A DNA stretch of 64,000 nt from Paenibacillus sp. cl123 (GTDB lineage Bacteria > Bacillota > Bacilli > Paenibacillales > NBRC-103111). A program made the position numbers and the translations under genes. Numbering within the stretch: position 1 is the stretch's first letter; each line of letters opens with the position of its first letter. The notes beneath the pieces are model-generated. The model was not told the origin of the DNA. It saw nothing but the letters and a program-made list of their open reading frames with translations, and made no database searches. This document shows positions 1 through 9,886 of the stretch, one piece after another. Location: positions 1-64,000 of the forward strand of contig NZ_FMYY01000025.1 in the NCBI RefSeq assembly GCF_900101595.1, given 5' to 3'.

Positions 1-83
1 TAGACGACGAGGTAGATAGGTTCGGGGTGGAAGCGCGGCAACGTGTGGAGCTGACGAATACTAATCGGTCGAGGGCTTATCCT
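1..83 (+). rRNA. 23S ribosomal RNA, 3' end (partial)
   Basis: The window opens inside the last helix of 23S rRNA. The bases leading to GGTCGAGGGCTTATCC near position 84 match the conserved bacterial 23S 3' end. The rest of the gene lies before the window. The mature end is estimated to within a few bases. A 5S gene follows about 150 bases later, as expected for an rrn operon. Confidence 0.93.
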
Positions 84-230
84 ATAGGTTTACGAAGTAA
101 ACCACTTCGTAAGCTAGCTAAAAGCATTCAGCATGCTAAGTTTCGTATCCAGTTTTCAAGGCGCAAGCCGTCTTGAACTGCGGGATATTTTCTCGCAGAG
201 ATTTCAGAGGAGAAATCCTCGAAAAATCCG

Positions 231-347
231 GTTTGGTGATGATGGCGGAAGGGAACCACGCGTACCCATCCCGAACACGACCGTTAAGCCTTCCAGCGTC
301 GATGGTACTTGGACCGCAGGGTCCTGGGAGAGTAGAACGTCGCCAAG
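231..347 (+). rRNA. 5S ribosomal RNA
   Basis: About 117 bases with the Firmicutes 5S pattern: a GTTTGGTGATGATGGCGGAA start, the ACCCATCCCGAACACG loop and a GAGAGTAGAACGTCGCCAAGC end that pairs with the start. It lies downstream of the 23S end and is followed directly by a terminator hairpin, so it closes an rrn operon. Ends are set by the pairing of the terminal helix. Confidence 0.95.
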
Positions 348-352
348 CCGAC

Positions 353-392
353 AAAAGCCTTTTTGGATCTTATCCAAGAGGGCTTTTTAATT
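353..392 (+). terminator. Intrinsic terminator of the rrn operon
   Basis: AAAGCC and GGCTTT arms enclose an inner TTGGAT-CTT-ATCCAA stem, followed by a run of T residues. It sits immediately after the 5S gene. Confidence 0.85.
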
Positions 393-514
393 TTTTCGAA
401 TGGCCTCGTCAAGTTGAGAGTAATTTGTAGACAGCTTTACTCCATTCGTTAATTGTTTCCCGTGGAACGTTTTGACATGTAAGCGTAGTCCTTAATGATT
501 ACGTTAGTTTGTGC

Positions 515-2048
<1,534 letters not shown>

Positions 2049-2081
2049 CTCCAAGCTTAACCAGGAATAACGATCAATCAT

Positions 2082-2113
2082 AAAAACGGAGGCCGCGGCT
2101 TCCGTTTTTTTAT
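2082..2113 (+). terminator. Intrinsic terminator after guaB
   Basis: AACGGAGGCC and GGCTTCCGTT arms around a GC loop are followed by seven T residues. It isolates guaB from dacA. Confidence 0.85.
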
Positions 2114-2178
2114 ATAGGTAGGCCCAAGCTGGCAGCGTGAAGGTGACCGTCAGAAGGTTCAGAGGAGCTAGGAATCTG

Positions 2179-2304
2179 TTGAACAAGTGGCAGGAGAGCC
2201 GACGGGGAAGTTGGAACAGCAGTAGTGTGCGGAAACCCGAGCGGGCGCAAGCCGCGCGTTATTCTTCGGACTTCCAGGAGGACGACAGAAGAGATTACAT
2301 ATAA
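2179..2304 (+). CDS. Possible 41-residue small ORF between guaB and dacA
   Basis: A TTG-initiated frame of 41 residues, rich in Arg, Ser and Gln, fills much of the guaB-dacA gap. GAGGAG lies 11-12 bases before the TTG, which is a wide spacing. The same frame could start at the GTG at 2137. No family is recognised, B. subtilis has no gene here, and no promoter is evident after the guaB terminator. It may be chance. Confidence 0.2.
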   Translation: MNKWQESRRGSWNSSSVRKPERAQAARYSSDFQEDDRRDYI

Positions 2305-2345
2305 TACTCAATAAACCGGCATCGACAGGGAATTGTAAAGCTTTT

Positions 2346-2375
2346 TTTACGCGGCTGTACAGGTTATGGTACAAT
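2346..2375 (+). promoter_or_regulatory. Probable sigma-A promoter of dacA
   Basis: TTTACG (2346-2351), an 18-base spacer and TACAAT (2370-2375) lie about 45 bases before the dacA start. The -10 is good and the -35 matches four of six positions. Confidence 0.55.
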
Positions 2376-2419
2376 AACAATTGTTTTCTTCTTGAAAATT
2401 AGGAATAGGAGTGAGATGT

Positions 2420-3727
2420 TTGTTTGTTAAAGTGAAACGTGTTTGTGCCCTGTTAGCCGCCGTACTTTTGTTGAACACATTCCTTGCTCTGGTGCAGCCT
2501 CCGGTTGCAAGCGCCGCAGAAACACAGACGACCGAGCTGGAGCTGCAGGCGTCCTCGGCGATTCTAATGGAAGCGGGCACCGGGCAAATTCTATATGAAT
2601 ACAATGCCGACAAAGCTTTGCCGCCTGCAAGTATGGCCAAGATGATGACGGAGTACTTGGTTATGGAAGCGATTGAGAGCGGGAAGCTCCAGATGAACCA
2701 GACTATCAATACGTCCGAGGCAGCGGCGGACGCGATAGGCTCAGGCCAACTGCTTGCGCTGAATGAACAAGCAACGGTGGATAATATGTTTGCCGCTATG
2801 TCGATCTATTCCGCTAACGATGCTACCATCGCATTGGCTGAGGCCGTGGCGGGTTCGGAAGAAAATTTCGCCAAGCTGATGAACGAGAAGGCCAAGGAAT
2901 TCGGGCTGTCGCCTGAGGCTCACTTTATCAATTCGACGGGTCTCGGCAGAGCCGATATGGGCAAGCATGCCCCCACAGAGCTACAAGGAGAGACGCTGCT
3001 GACAGCCAAGGATGCCGCTATTATCGCTTATCATCTAATCAATGATCATAAAAATGTGCTGGAGTATACCAAAACGCCTTCCCGTAAGTTCCGCGAGAAG
3101 GACAAGGACCCGATGATTAACTGGAACTGGATGCTGGCAGCCAATAAGAGCACCCGCAACTTTGCCAAATATGCGTTTGAAGGTCTTGATGGCTTGAAGA
3201 CGGGACATACGAACGAAGCCGGTTACTGCTTCACCGGTACGGCCGAGCGCAACGGCATGCGGCTGATCAGCGTAGTTATGGGAACGGGAATGGGGCCTAA
3301 GGGCAAGGAAGAAGCAAGGTTTATTGAAACGGCCAAGCTGCTCAATTATGGCTTTAATAATTTCGAGACGAAATCCGTTTTGACGGCGAAAGCTGAAATA
3401 GATTCCTTGAAAACCGTTAATATTAAAAAGGGCGTGCAGCTGGAAGTTCCTGTTGTCACGCAAACAGGCTTGAACTTGATTGTCAAAAAAGGAACGCCTG
3501 CCGATCAATTTCAAGTGACGACCGAGGTTGTGGAGGAAAGCAAACGCATCGCCCCCATTGAGAAAGGACAGGTAGTCGGGGTAGCGAAAGTGAACTACCA
3601 GAATAAAGAATACAGCGTCAACCTGATCACAACCGATCCGGTCGAGAAGGCAGGTTGGTTCCGATTGTTTTTCCGGGCCATCAAAGAGTTTTTCGTCGAT
3701 ACATTTACCGGAGCGAAGAGCTCTTAA
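2420..3727 (+). CDS. dacA: D-alanyl-D-alanine carboxypeptidase (PBP5 type)
   Basis: A low-molecular-weight penicillin-binding protein that removes the terminal D-Ala from peptidoglycan stem peptides outside the membrane. About 435 residues: an N-terminal signal peptide ending near PVASAAE, the S-x-x-K nucleophile motif in PASMAKMM, the S-x-N motif in YSAND, the KTG motif in DGLKTGHTNEAG, then a PBP5 C-terminal domain and an amphipathic tail (WFRLFFRAIKEFF) typical of membrane anchoring. The frame opens with GTG at 2411, but AGGAG at 2407-2411 is correctly spaced (8 bases) for TTG at 2420, which is preferred. It lies between guaB and pdxS as in B. subtilis. Confidence 0.95.
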   Translation: MFVKVKRVCALLAAVLLLNTFLALVQPPVASAAETQTTELELQASSAILMEAGTGQILYEYNADKALPPASMAKMMTEYLVMEAIESGKLQMNQTINTSEAAADAIGSGQLLALNEQATVDNMFAAMSIYSANDATIALAEAVAGSEENFAKLMNEKAKEFGLSPEAHFINSTGLGRADMGKHAPTELQGETLLTAKDAAIIAYHLINDHKNVLEYTKTPSRKFREKDKDPMINWNWMLAANKSTRNFAKYAFEGLDGLKTGHTNEAGYCFTGTAERNGMRLISVVMGTGMGPKGKEEARFIETAKLLNYGFNNFETKSVLTAKAEIDSLKTVNIKKGVQLEVPVVTQTGLNLIVKKGTPADQFQVTTEVVEESKRIAPIEKGQVVGVAKVNYQNKEYSVNLITTDPVEKAGWFRLFFRAIKEFFVDTFTGAKSS

Positions 3728-3752
3728 TATCCGCTAAAACCGAGCAAGTGGG

Positions 3753-3781
3753 TTGTATATTTAGAAGCGTTCATGTAAAAT
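3753..3781 (+). promoter_or_regulatory. Probable sigma-A promoter of pdxST
   Basis: TTGTAT (3753-3758), a 17-base spacer and TAAAAT (3776-3781), 75 bases before pdxS. Confidence 0.6.
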
Positions 3782-3855
3782 ATTTCTTTAGTTAGTTTGT
3801 CCTAGAATAAGGAACAGTACGGACATTATGCATAGTTTCGGGAGGAATCGGACAC

Positions 3856-4737
3856 ATGGAAACAGGTACATCACGCGTTAAAAAAGGTATGGCCGAAATG
3901 CAAAAAGGCGGCGTGATCATGGATGTCATGAACGCTGAGCAGGCTAAAATTGCAGAGGCGGCAGGCGCCGTAGCCGTTATGGCTCTGGAGCGCGTACCAT
4001 CGGATATTCGCGCCGCAGGCGGCGTCGCTCGGATGGCTGATCCTACGGTGGTGGAAGAGGTCGTCAAGGTCGTCTCTATCCCGGTTATGGCCAAAGCACG
4101 GATCGGACATTACGTAGAGGCCAAGGTTCTCGAATCTATGGGCGTAGATTACATTGACGAGAGCGAAGTACTGACTCCTGCCGATGAAGTGTTTCATATC
4201 AATAAGCATGAGTTTACTGTGCCGTTTGTTTGCGGAGCGAGAGACCTGGGCGAAGCGCTGCGCCGGATTGGCGAAGGGGCTTCCATGCTGCGTACCAAGG
4301 GCGAGCCAGGGACAGGAAATATTGTGGAAGCGGTACGCCATATGCGCATGATTACCGGCCAAATCCGCAAGGTGCAAAGCTTGTCTAAAGATGAGCTGAT
4401 GGCCGAAGCCAAAAATTTGGGCGCTCCGTATGAATTGCTGCTTCAAGTTCATGAGTCGGGCCGTCTTCCTGTCGTCAACTTCGCAGCCGGCGGCGTAGCG
4501 ACTCCTGCAGACGCTGCTCTGATGATGCATCTGGGCTCCGATGGCGTATTCGTAGGCTCCGGTATTTTTAAATCGGACAATCCGGAGAAATTCGCCAAGG
4601 CCATCGTAGAGGCGACAACACATTTCACCGACTATGAGCTGATCGCTCGTGTATCCAAAAATCTCGGTACTCCGATGAAGGGGATCGAAATTTCCAAACT
4701 GCACGTTTCTGAGCGTATGCAAGAACGCGGCTGGTAA
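3856..4737 (+). CDS. pdxS: Pyridoxal 5'-phosphate synthase, PdxS subunit
   Basis: The synthase subunit that builds PLP from ribose 5-phosphate, glyceraldehyde 3-phosphate and ammonia delivered by PdxT. The 293-residue length is the family norm. Visible signatures are [17 protein letters not shown], the conserved KARIGH segment and [13 protein letters not shown], and a phosphate loop GSGIFKS. GGGAGGA lies about 10 bases before the ATG. pdxT follows after 38 bases, forming the expected two-gene unit that assembles into a 12+12 complex. Confidence 0.97.
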   Translation: METGTSRVKKGMAEMQKGGVIMDVMNAEQAKIAEAAGAVAVMALERVPSDIRAAGGVARMADPTVVEEVVKVVSIPVMAKARIGHYVEAKVLESMGVDYIDESEVLTPADEVFHINKHEFTVPFVCGARDLGEALRRIGEGASMLRTKGEPGTGNIVEAVRHMRMITGQIRKVQSLSKDELMAEAKNLGAPYELLLQVHESGRLPVVNFAAGGVATPADAALMMHLGSDGVFVGSGIFKSDNPEKFAKAIVEATTHFTDYELIARVSKNLGTPMKGIEISKLHVSERMQERGW

Positions 4738-4775
4738 TATCCAGTCCGCGTTTATTCACGAAAGAGGATGAAGGT

Positions 4776-5348
4776 ATGAAAATAGGAGTACTGGCCCTGC
4801 AAGGCGCTGTTGCCGAGCATATCGCTCTGCTTAAGAAAGCCGGGGCAGAGGGAATTACTGTCAAGCGCACAGAGCAGCTGGAAGACATAGACGGGATCAT
4901 TATACCGGGCGGAGAAAGCACCACTATTGGCAAGCTTATGAGAACGTATGACTTTATCGAGGCCCTGCGTGCATTCTCGCGGCAGGGCAAGCCGATTTTC
5001 GGGACTTGCGCCGGTATGATTGTGCTTGCCAAACAGATTGCCGGTCAAGACGAACCTCATCTGGCTCTGATGGATATTCAGGTAGCACGGAATGCATTTG
5101 GCCGTCAAAGGGAAAGCTTCGAGACCGATCTGGACATCCGAGGAATTGACAAAGACGTTCGTGCCGTATTTATTCGGGCCCCGTTGATCGAACAAGTAGG
5201 CGAAGGCGTAGAGGTTCTGGCTACTTACCGGGATCATATCGTCGCTGCAAGGCAAGGACATCTGCTGGCTGCTTCGTTCCATCCGGAATTAACCGACGAC
5301 GAGCGGATGCACGCCTATTTTCTGGATATGGTACGTGAGACGAGGTAG
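4776..5348 (+). CDS. pdxT: Pyridoxal 5'-phosphate synthase, glutaminase subunit PdxT
   Basis: Hydrolyses glutamine and channels ammonia to PdxS. The 190-residue class-I glutamine amidotransferase domain contains PGGEST, the nucleophile elbow GTCAGM with the catalytic cysteine, and the His-Glu pair in SFHPELTDD. An AGAGGATGAAGG ribosome binding site precedes the ATG. It is co-transcribed with pdxS. Confidence 0.97.
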   Translation: MKIGVLALQGAVAEHIALLKKAGAEGITVKRTEQLEDIDGIIIPGGESTTIGKLMRTYDFIEALRAFSRQGKPIFGTCAGMIVLAKQIAGQDEPHLALMDIQVARNAFGRQRESFETDLDIRGIDKDVRAVFIRAPLIEQVGEGVEVLATYRDHIVAARQGHLLAASFHPELTDDERMHAYFLDMVRETR

Positions 5349-5360
5349 GAGGGGTCTAGC

Positions 5361-6641
5361 TTGTTGGATATAAAATTGCTGCGAAGCGATTTGGATAAAG
5401 TAAAGCAAGCGATGGCGACGCGAGGGAAAAACCTCGAAGAGCTGGATCGCTTCATGGATCTGGATACCAAAAGGAGAGAGCTGTTGCAGGAAACGGAGCA
5501 GCTGAAAAATCGGCGTAATGTCGTCTCCCAAGAAGTGGCTCAGCTCAAGAAAGCGAAAGAAAACGCAGATCATCTGATCGACGAGATGAAAGTCGTCGGA
5601 GACCGCATCAAAGTATTGGATGAGGATATCCGCGGGCTGGAGACGGAGCTTGATGCTATTCTGCTTAGCCTGCCGAATCTGCCGCAGCAGGATGTACCGG
5701 TTGGTCTAAGCGAGGAAGAGAATGTGGAAATTCGCCGGATCGGCGAGGTGCCGACATTTGCGTTCGAGCCTAATCCTCACTGGGAAGTGGCTCAACAGCT
5801 CGGTATTCTGGACTTTGAAGCGGCTGGGAAGGTGACCGGCTCTCGTTTTGTATTTTACAAAGGGCTCGGAGCTCGGCTGGAGCGCGCTTTATACAACTTT
5901 ATGATGGATCTGCACGCGGATCAGCATGGCTACCAGGAAATGCTGCCTCCGCAGATCGTTAATCGGGATAGCCTCACCGGGACGGGGCAGCTTCCCAAAT
6001 TTGAGGAAGATGTGTTCAAGCTAGAAGGGACCGAATATTTCCTGATCCCGACGGCTGAAGTGCCGGTGACCAATTATTACCGGGATGATATTTTAACAGC
6101 GGAGGATCTGCCGCAGAACTTTGTGGCGCTCAGCGCTTGCTTCCGTTCCGAGGCAGGTTCAGCTGGACGTGACACACGTGGTTTGATCCGCCAGCATCAG
6201 TTCAATAAAGTGGAGCTGGTGAAGCTGACGTTGCCGGAGAGGTCCCATGAAGAGCTGGAGAAGCTGACTGCGGACGCGGAGACGGTGCTTAAGCTGCTTA
6301 AGCTGCCGTATCGCGTGTTGACTCTATGCACGGGCGACTTGGGCTTCTCTTCGTCTAAGACGTACGACCTTGAGGTATGGCTGCCTAACAGCGATACATA
6401 CCGCGAGATATCGTCCTGCAGCAACTTCCTTGATTTCCAGGCGCGCCGCGCAAATATTCGCTTCCGCCGGGATGCGAAGGCTAAGCCGGAGTTCGTGCAT
6501 ACGCTAAACGGTTCTGGACTGGCCATCGGCCGGACGGTTGCCGCGATACTGGAGAATTATCAGCAGGAAGACGGGAGCGTACTTATCCCCGATGTGCTGA
6601 GGCCTTATATGGGCGGACTCGAGAAAATCAGCAAAAATTAG
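5361..6641 (+). CDS. serS: Seryl-tRNA synthetase
   Basis: Charges tRNA-Ser with serine. The 426 residues comprise an N-terminal coiled-coil arm (about 30-100, with heptad-rich [12 protein letters not shown]) and a class-II catalytic core with motif 2 ([15 protein letters not shown]) and motif 3 ([15 protein letters not shown]). It starts at TTG with AGGAGGGG 6 bases upstream and begins MLDIKLLR, matching the family start. It lies 12 bases after pdxT and a tRNA-Ser gene follows 47 bases after the stop. No T-box leader is present, so expression probably depends on the pdxS promoter. Confidence 0.97.
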   Translation: MLDIKLLRSDLDKVKQAMATRGKNLEELDRFMDLDTKRRELLQETEQLKNRRNVVSQEVAQLKKAKENADHLIDEMKVVGDRIKVLDEDIRGLETELDAILLSLPNLPQQDVPVGLSEEENVEIRRIGEVPTFAFEPNPHWEVAQQLGILDFEAAGKVTGSRFVFYKGLGARLERALYNFMMDLHADQHGYQEMLPPQIVNRDSLTGTGQLPKFEEDVFKLEGTEYFLIPTAEVPVTNYYRDDILTAEDLPQNFVALSACFRSEAGSAGRDTRGLIRQHQFNKVELVKLTLPERSHEELEKLTADAETVLKLLKLPYRVLTLCTGDLGFSSSKTYDLEVWLPNSDTYREISSCSNFLDFQARRANIRFRRDAKAKPEFVHTLNGSGLAIGRTVAAILENYQQEDGSVLIPDVLRPYMGGLEKISKN

Positions 6642-6688
6642 AGCTTGAATAGGCTTCGCGAGATATGATACAATGCAAGATGTCACCC

Positions 6689-6925
<237 letters not shown>

Positions 6926-6950
6926 GACCTATATAATCAATTAACACAAG

Positions 6951-6976
6951 GAAGCGGCTATCCGCTTCTTTTTTGT
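6951..6976 (+). terminator. Intrinsic terminator after serS-tRNA-Ser
   Basis: GAAGCGG and CCGCTTC arms with a short loop, followed by seven T residues. Confidence 0.85.
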
Positions 6977-7046
6977 TTTTCACCATATCCCGCCAAGTAT
7001 ACGATAGAGGCTGAAGATGCATGTTATAGGCAGGGAGGTGTGTTAG

Positions 7047-7394
7047 ATGAGCAAATCGGATCAGCTGAGCATCGATCAGCAGGAGCTGGTGCAGGCGTGG
7101 TCGCGCACGCTGCCGGATGTACTGGACGCCTCAGATCAGGCTAAGGTATGGGCGGATGAAGCGCAAGCCAATGCGCTGCGCGTGCACATTACGACGGCAG
7201 GACGGAATTTGTACAGCTTTGATTTCAAGTGTACGTATGTGGATTCGCGCGAGGTGAAGGTGGAATTGGTGGATGTAGAACGGGATGGGAATAATGTGGA
7301 CGAGCGCACAGAGATCATTCAAACGCTTGTCGACGACTACGTTAGACATCTTCATGAATGTGCTCAGCAGCTTCATGCCTTGACCAGCCGATAG
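7047..7394 (+). CDS. Conserved-looking hypothetical protein, 115 aa
   Basis: The family is not recognised. The product is a soluble, acidic protein with no signal peptide or membrane segment. Its middle (RVHITTAGRNLYSFDFKCTYVD, split here by eye as alternating strands) looks like a small beta-sheet, and the C-terminal third looks helical. GGGAGGTG lies 8 bases before the ATG. It is followed after 14 bases by another small gene, and codon use matches the neighbours, so it is very likely a real gene. Confidence 0.7.
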   Translation: MSKSDQLSIDQQELVQAWSRTLPDVLDASDQAKVWADEAQANALRVHITTAGRNLYSFDFKCTYVDSREVKVELVDVERDGNNVDERTEIIQTLVDDYVRHLHECAQQLHALTSR

Positions 7395-7408
7395 GGAGGA
7401 CGAGTAGG

Positions 7409-7594
7409 ATGACGCGGAACAAAAGCGAGGTAGACAAAAATTTGCAAAATGTCGTGAAGGATCTGGAGCATGCAGCGGTGAACAGTCATCAAGCGCAGCA
7501 GATTCAGCAGCAAACGAATGATCGCCGGCATCAGGATGCGCTGGGTCATGACAAGGAGCATGCTCACCCTTCGGCGCTTCTGGATAAAGATTGA
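7409..7594 (+). CDS. Hypothetical small hydrophilic protein, 61 aa
   Basis: Starts at the ATG at 7409, with GGGAGGA 8 bases upstream; the open frame runs back to 7358 but has no site there. The product is very rich in Gln, His, Asp and Asn (HQAQQIQQQTND) with no hydrophobic core, a composition common among small spore-associated proteins. It lies between an unknown gene and the sspP-like gene. No function can be assigned. Confidence 0.55.
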   Translation: MTRNKSEVDKNLQNVVKDLEHAAVNSHQAQQIQQQTNDRRHQDALGHDKEHAHPSALLDKD

Positions 7595-7644
7595 TTTTAA
7601 CGGCCAAATCCAAATCCATCTCTCACGTCCAAGGAGGAAACGAC

Positions 7645-7788
7645 ATGCCTAAAGATATTCCGCAGCCCGTGAACCCGCCCAGCGGCCAGCAAAACCAAAA
7701 CGAACAGCGTCAGCGTACAGGTCCAAAGCCTGGCTCCAAGCGGGTTAAGAATGAAAACCACAGCCGCCATAATAACGGCGAGGGCTGA
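7645..7788 (+). CDS. sspP: Small acid-soluble spore protein, SspP type
   Basis: A 47-residue protein whose C-terminal half (GPKPGSKRVKNENHSRHN) matches the remembered SspP signature (GSKKVKNRNHTRQKH). The N-terminal half is Pro/Gln/Asn-rich. AAGGAGGAA lies 7 bases before the ATG. SspP is a minor small acid-soluble protein of the spore in Bacillus. Assignment rests on this short motif and length. No clear sigma-G promoter was found just upstream, so it may be read from the preceding genes. Confidence 0.7.
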   Translation: MPKDIPQPVNPPSGQQNQNEQRQRTGPKPGSKRVKNENHSRHNNGEG

Positions 7789-7814
7789 GGGCTGATAGCC
7801 TGAAGCTGTGATGG

Positions 7815-7853
7815 TAAAAAATACGGCCTTTTACCCTGCGGTAAGAGGCCGTT
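7815..7853 (-). terminator. Intrinsic terminator for the minus-strand gene at 7890-8069
   Basis: ACGGCCTTTTACC and GGTAAGAGGCCGT arms around CTGC. Read on the minus strand, the hairpin is followed by six T residues. The plus-strand side has no T-run, so it mainly serves the minus-strand gene; it also lies just behind sspP. Confidence 0.65.
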
Positions 7854-7889
7854 AGTACATATATGATCAAATCGAATCCCCAAAGCATC

Positions 7890-8069
7890 TCAATTATTTT
7901 TCTCTACAATCAGAAAACACTCCTTCAATAAATCGTGCGCCATCTCTTCGTCATCCGTATACCCGTATAACAAAGCGCCGGCTGCCATAGCATCCAAAAC
8001 ATCATCCAGCAATGTGCAAATGGAAATCGAAAACTCATCATAAACTATGTAGTAAGTGATCGCTGGCAT
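7890..8069 (-). CDS. Hypothetical protein, 59 aa, minus strand
   Basis: A complete ATG-to-TGA frame of 59 residues beginning MPAITYYIVYDEF and ending FLIVEKNN. A GAGGTGG ribosome binding site lies 7 bases upstream and a minus-strand terminator follows within 40 bases. The product is acidic, with alternating hydrophobic stretches (CTLLDDVLDAMAAGALLYG) and a Thr-Asp-Asp-Glu-Glu segment. It resembles a small helical cytosolic protein and no family is recognised. The combination of start, ribosome binding site, stop and terminator supports a real gene. Confidence 0.7.
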   Translation of the reverse strand: MPAITYYIVYDEFSISICTLLDDVLDAMAAGALLYGYTDDEEMAHDLLKECFLIVEKNN

Positions 8070-8269
8070 CCAGTATCCACCTCGGATTTATATTTTCAGA
8101 TTAACCCTTATTCTACCATGCGGCTTCGCCGTTGAGAACAGAGACGGACTTTTCTAAGCATTTCTTTAGCATTCGGTCGGAGTATTTGGCGTTTTTTGCG
8201 AGAATGTGGGCATTTTGGGCCGCAGCGCGTACAATAGAACCAGGGAATGCGGTTAAGGAGGAAGAATTG

Positions 8270-9025
8270 ATGATCATTCTGAAAACAGAAGAAGAAATGC
8301 AGCTTATGAGGCAGGCCGGCCTCATCCTGGCCAGATGTCACAAGGAAATCGCCAAGATGATCAAGCCTGGCATAACGACCATGCAAATTAATGACTGGGC
8401 GGAGGCCTTTATTACGCAGAACGGCGCGGAGCAGGTAACAAAGGGCTTTCACGGATTTCCTTCAGCCACATGCGCTTCCGTAAATGATGTTATCGCGCAC
8501 GGCTTCCCGGATCATAAGCCTCTGGTGGAGGGCGATATCGTCAAGATGGATATTGTATGCCGCTATAAAGGCTGGTGCGCGGATACCTGCCAAACTTATG
8601 CGGTAGGCCGGATATCGCCGGAGGCCGAGCGGCTGGTCCGGGTAGCCCGCGAATGCCTGGAGATGGCGATCCCGCAAGCCAGAGCAGGCAACCGGATCGG
8701 AGATGTAGTGAGTGTCATCCAGCGTCATGCGGAGCAGGCGGGCTTCTCTGTCGTCCGCGACTTGAATGCTCATGGCATCGGACAGTCTATGCATGAGGAG
8801 CCTACCTATGTTCACGCCGGCAAGCCCGGACGCGGATTCCTTCTGCAGGAAGGGATGGTCTTCACGATAGAGCCGATGATCAATGCCGGGAAATTGGATA
8901 TGTTCGTTGATTTTGACGGATGGACCGCTCGCACGGTGGATGGCAGCTTGTCCGCTCAATTCGAGCATACGGTCGCGATTACCAAAAACGGGCCTTGGAT
9001 ACTGACGGAGGAGGCCGAAGCCTGA
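8270..9025 (+). CDS. map: Methionine aminopeptidase, type I
   Basis: Removes the initiator methionine from nascent proteins; a two-metal enzyme of the cytosol. The 251 residues show the metal ligands and active-site His of the pita-bread fold: VIAHGFP, KMDIV (Asp), GWCADTCQTY (Asp), NAHGIGQSMHEEP (His), FTIEPMI (Glu) and FEHTVAIT (Glu). The open frame extends to 8132, but AAGGAGGAAG at 8255-8264 fixes the start at 8270. It stands alone between the small-gene cluster and tRNA-Arg; in Bacillus, map genes also occur elsewhere as paralogues, and which paralogue this is cannot be told. Confidence 0.95.
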   Translation: MIILKTEEEMQLMRQAGLILARCHKEIAKMIKPGITTMQINDWAEAFITQNGAEQVTKGFHGFPSATCASVNDVIAHGFPDHKPLVEGDIVKMDIVCRYKGWCADTCQTYAVGRISPEAERLVRVARECLEMAIPQARAGNRIGDVVSVIQRHAEQAGFSVVRDLNAHGIGQSMHEEPTYVHAGKPGRGFLLQEGMVFTIEPMINAGKLDMFVDFDGWTARTVDGSLSAQFEHTVAITKNGPWILTEEAEA

Positions 9026-9055
9026 TCCTCTGTTGCGGAAGTGGATAAAGTGAAA

Positions 9056-9104
9056 AAAGAGCCTGCACCCGAAATGAATTTCGGCCGACAGGCTCTTCGT
9101 TTTG
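9056..9104. terminator. Bidirectional terminator between map and tRNA-Arg
   Basis: AAGAGCCTG and CAGGCTCTT arms enclose a second CCGAAAT-GAATTTCGG stem. T residues follow on the plus side, and an A-run (T on the minus strand) precedes it, so it can stop map from the left and the tRNA from the right. Confidence 0.8.
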
Positions 9105-9136
9105 TACTAAGCTTGCTCACTTGTTGCTGACGCGTA

Positions 9137-9209
9137 CGTCCCCGAGAGGACTCGAACCTCTATCTGTCCTTTAGGAGAGGACTGCTCTATCCTGTTGAGC
9201 TACGGAAAC
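9137..9209 (-). tRNA. tRNA-Arg (CCU anticodon)
   Basis: On the minus strand: acceptor GTTTCCG pairs with CGGGGAC (two G-U pairs), D-arm GCTC/GAGC, anticodon arm GTCCT-CTCCTAA-AGGAC with CCT at 34-36, and T-arm AGAGG-TTCGAGT-CCTCT. The length is 73 bases and CCA is not encoded. Confidence 0.93.
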
Positions 9210-9361
9210 TCAAAGCAACGTAATTATAGCATACCGAGTCTTTGGAATAAAGATGTTAAATTTTTTTGTCAGGCACTGCGCAGGGGTTGGCCCGGTAGTA
9301 TGCGTCTATTGATACAGGAGAGGAGGGGGAGACGATTACGGAAGAAGCTTGGATTGCACGC

Positions 9362-9886
9362 ATGATAGCGGGCGACCGGGATGCGTTCAACGAGCTTGTC
9401 AGCCGCTACGGACGATACTTGTATCAGACGGTATACGGCGTGCTGCGTTCGGCCAAGGATGCCGAGGACGCAACCCAGGAGGCGCTGATCAGCATCTTTG
9501 CGGCTCTCCCTCAATATCGGTATCAAGGCTTTAAATCATGGATGACGCGAATAGCCGTCAACAAAGCGATCGATTATAAGCGCTCGAGAGAGCGCAAGAA
9601 GGAACAGCTCACCGCAGAGTGGGGAGAGCTGGAGCCGGTGGCCGCAGCGAGGGTGCATACCGTGGAGGAAGCGGTGCTGGACAGGGAGAAACGCGAGCAG
9701 CTGCGCGGCTATGTAGATCAGCTGCCGGAGCATTACAGGCAGGTCGTTTATGCCTTTTATATGGAGGAAAAGTCGTATCAGCAAATCGCCCAGGAGCAGC
9801 AGATCGCTCTGAAGACCGTAGAGTCCAAGCTGTATCGGGCTAAGCAGCATTTACGCAAGGCGTGGAAGGAGGAGGACCGGGAATGA
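9362..9886 (+). CDS. ECF-type RNA polymerase sigma factor (sigma-70 family)
   Basis: An extracytoplasmic-function sigma factor of the SigW/SigM kind. Region 2 is visible as GDRDAFNELV, SAKDAEDATQEAL and SWMTRIAVNKAIDYKR. Region 4 is visible as LPEHYRQVVYAFYMEEKSYQQIA and KTVESKLYRAKQHLRK. The ATG at 9362 has no ribosome binding site. A strong GGAGGGGGAG lies before an in-frame ATT at 9335, which would add nine residues and complete region 1/2 as in SigW, so the true start may be ATT. The ATG of the anti-sigma gene overlaps the stop (ATGA). It probably directs its own operon, but no clear ECF promoter could be read upstream. Confidence 0.92.
   Translation: MIAGDRDAFNELVSRYGRYLYQTVYGVLRSAKDAEDATQEALISIFAALPQYRYQGFKSWMTRIAVNKAIDYKRSRERKKEQLTAEWGELEPVAAARVHTVEEAVLDREKREQLRGYVDQLPEHYRQVVYAFYMEEKSYQQIAQEQQIALKTVESKLYRAKQHLRKAWKEEDRE

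Noticed and set aside
5349-5360. T-box leader for serS
   Set aside because: Only 12 bases separate pdxT and serS, leaving no room for a leader.
9240-9334. Autoregulatory ECF promoter (AAC at -35, CGTC at -10) before the sigma factor gene
   Set aside because: A CGTC occurs near 9303, but no AAC-type -35 lies 16-17 bases before it.
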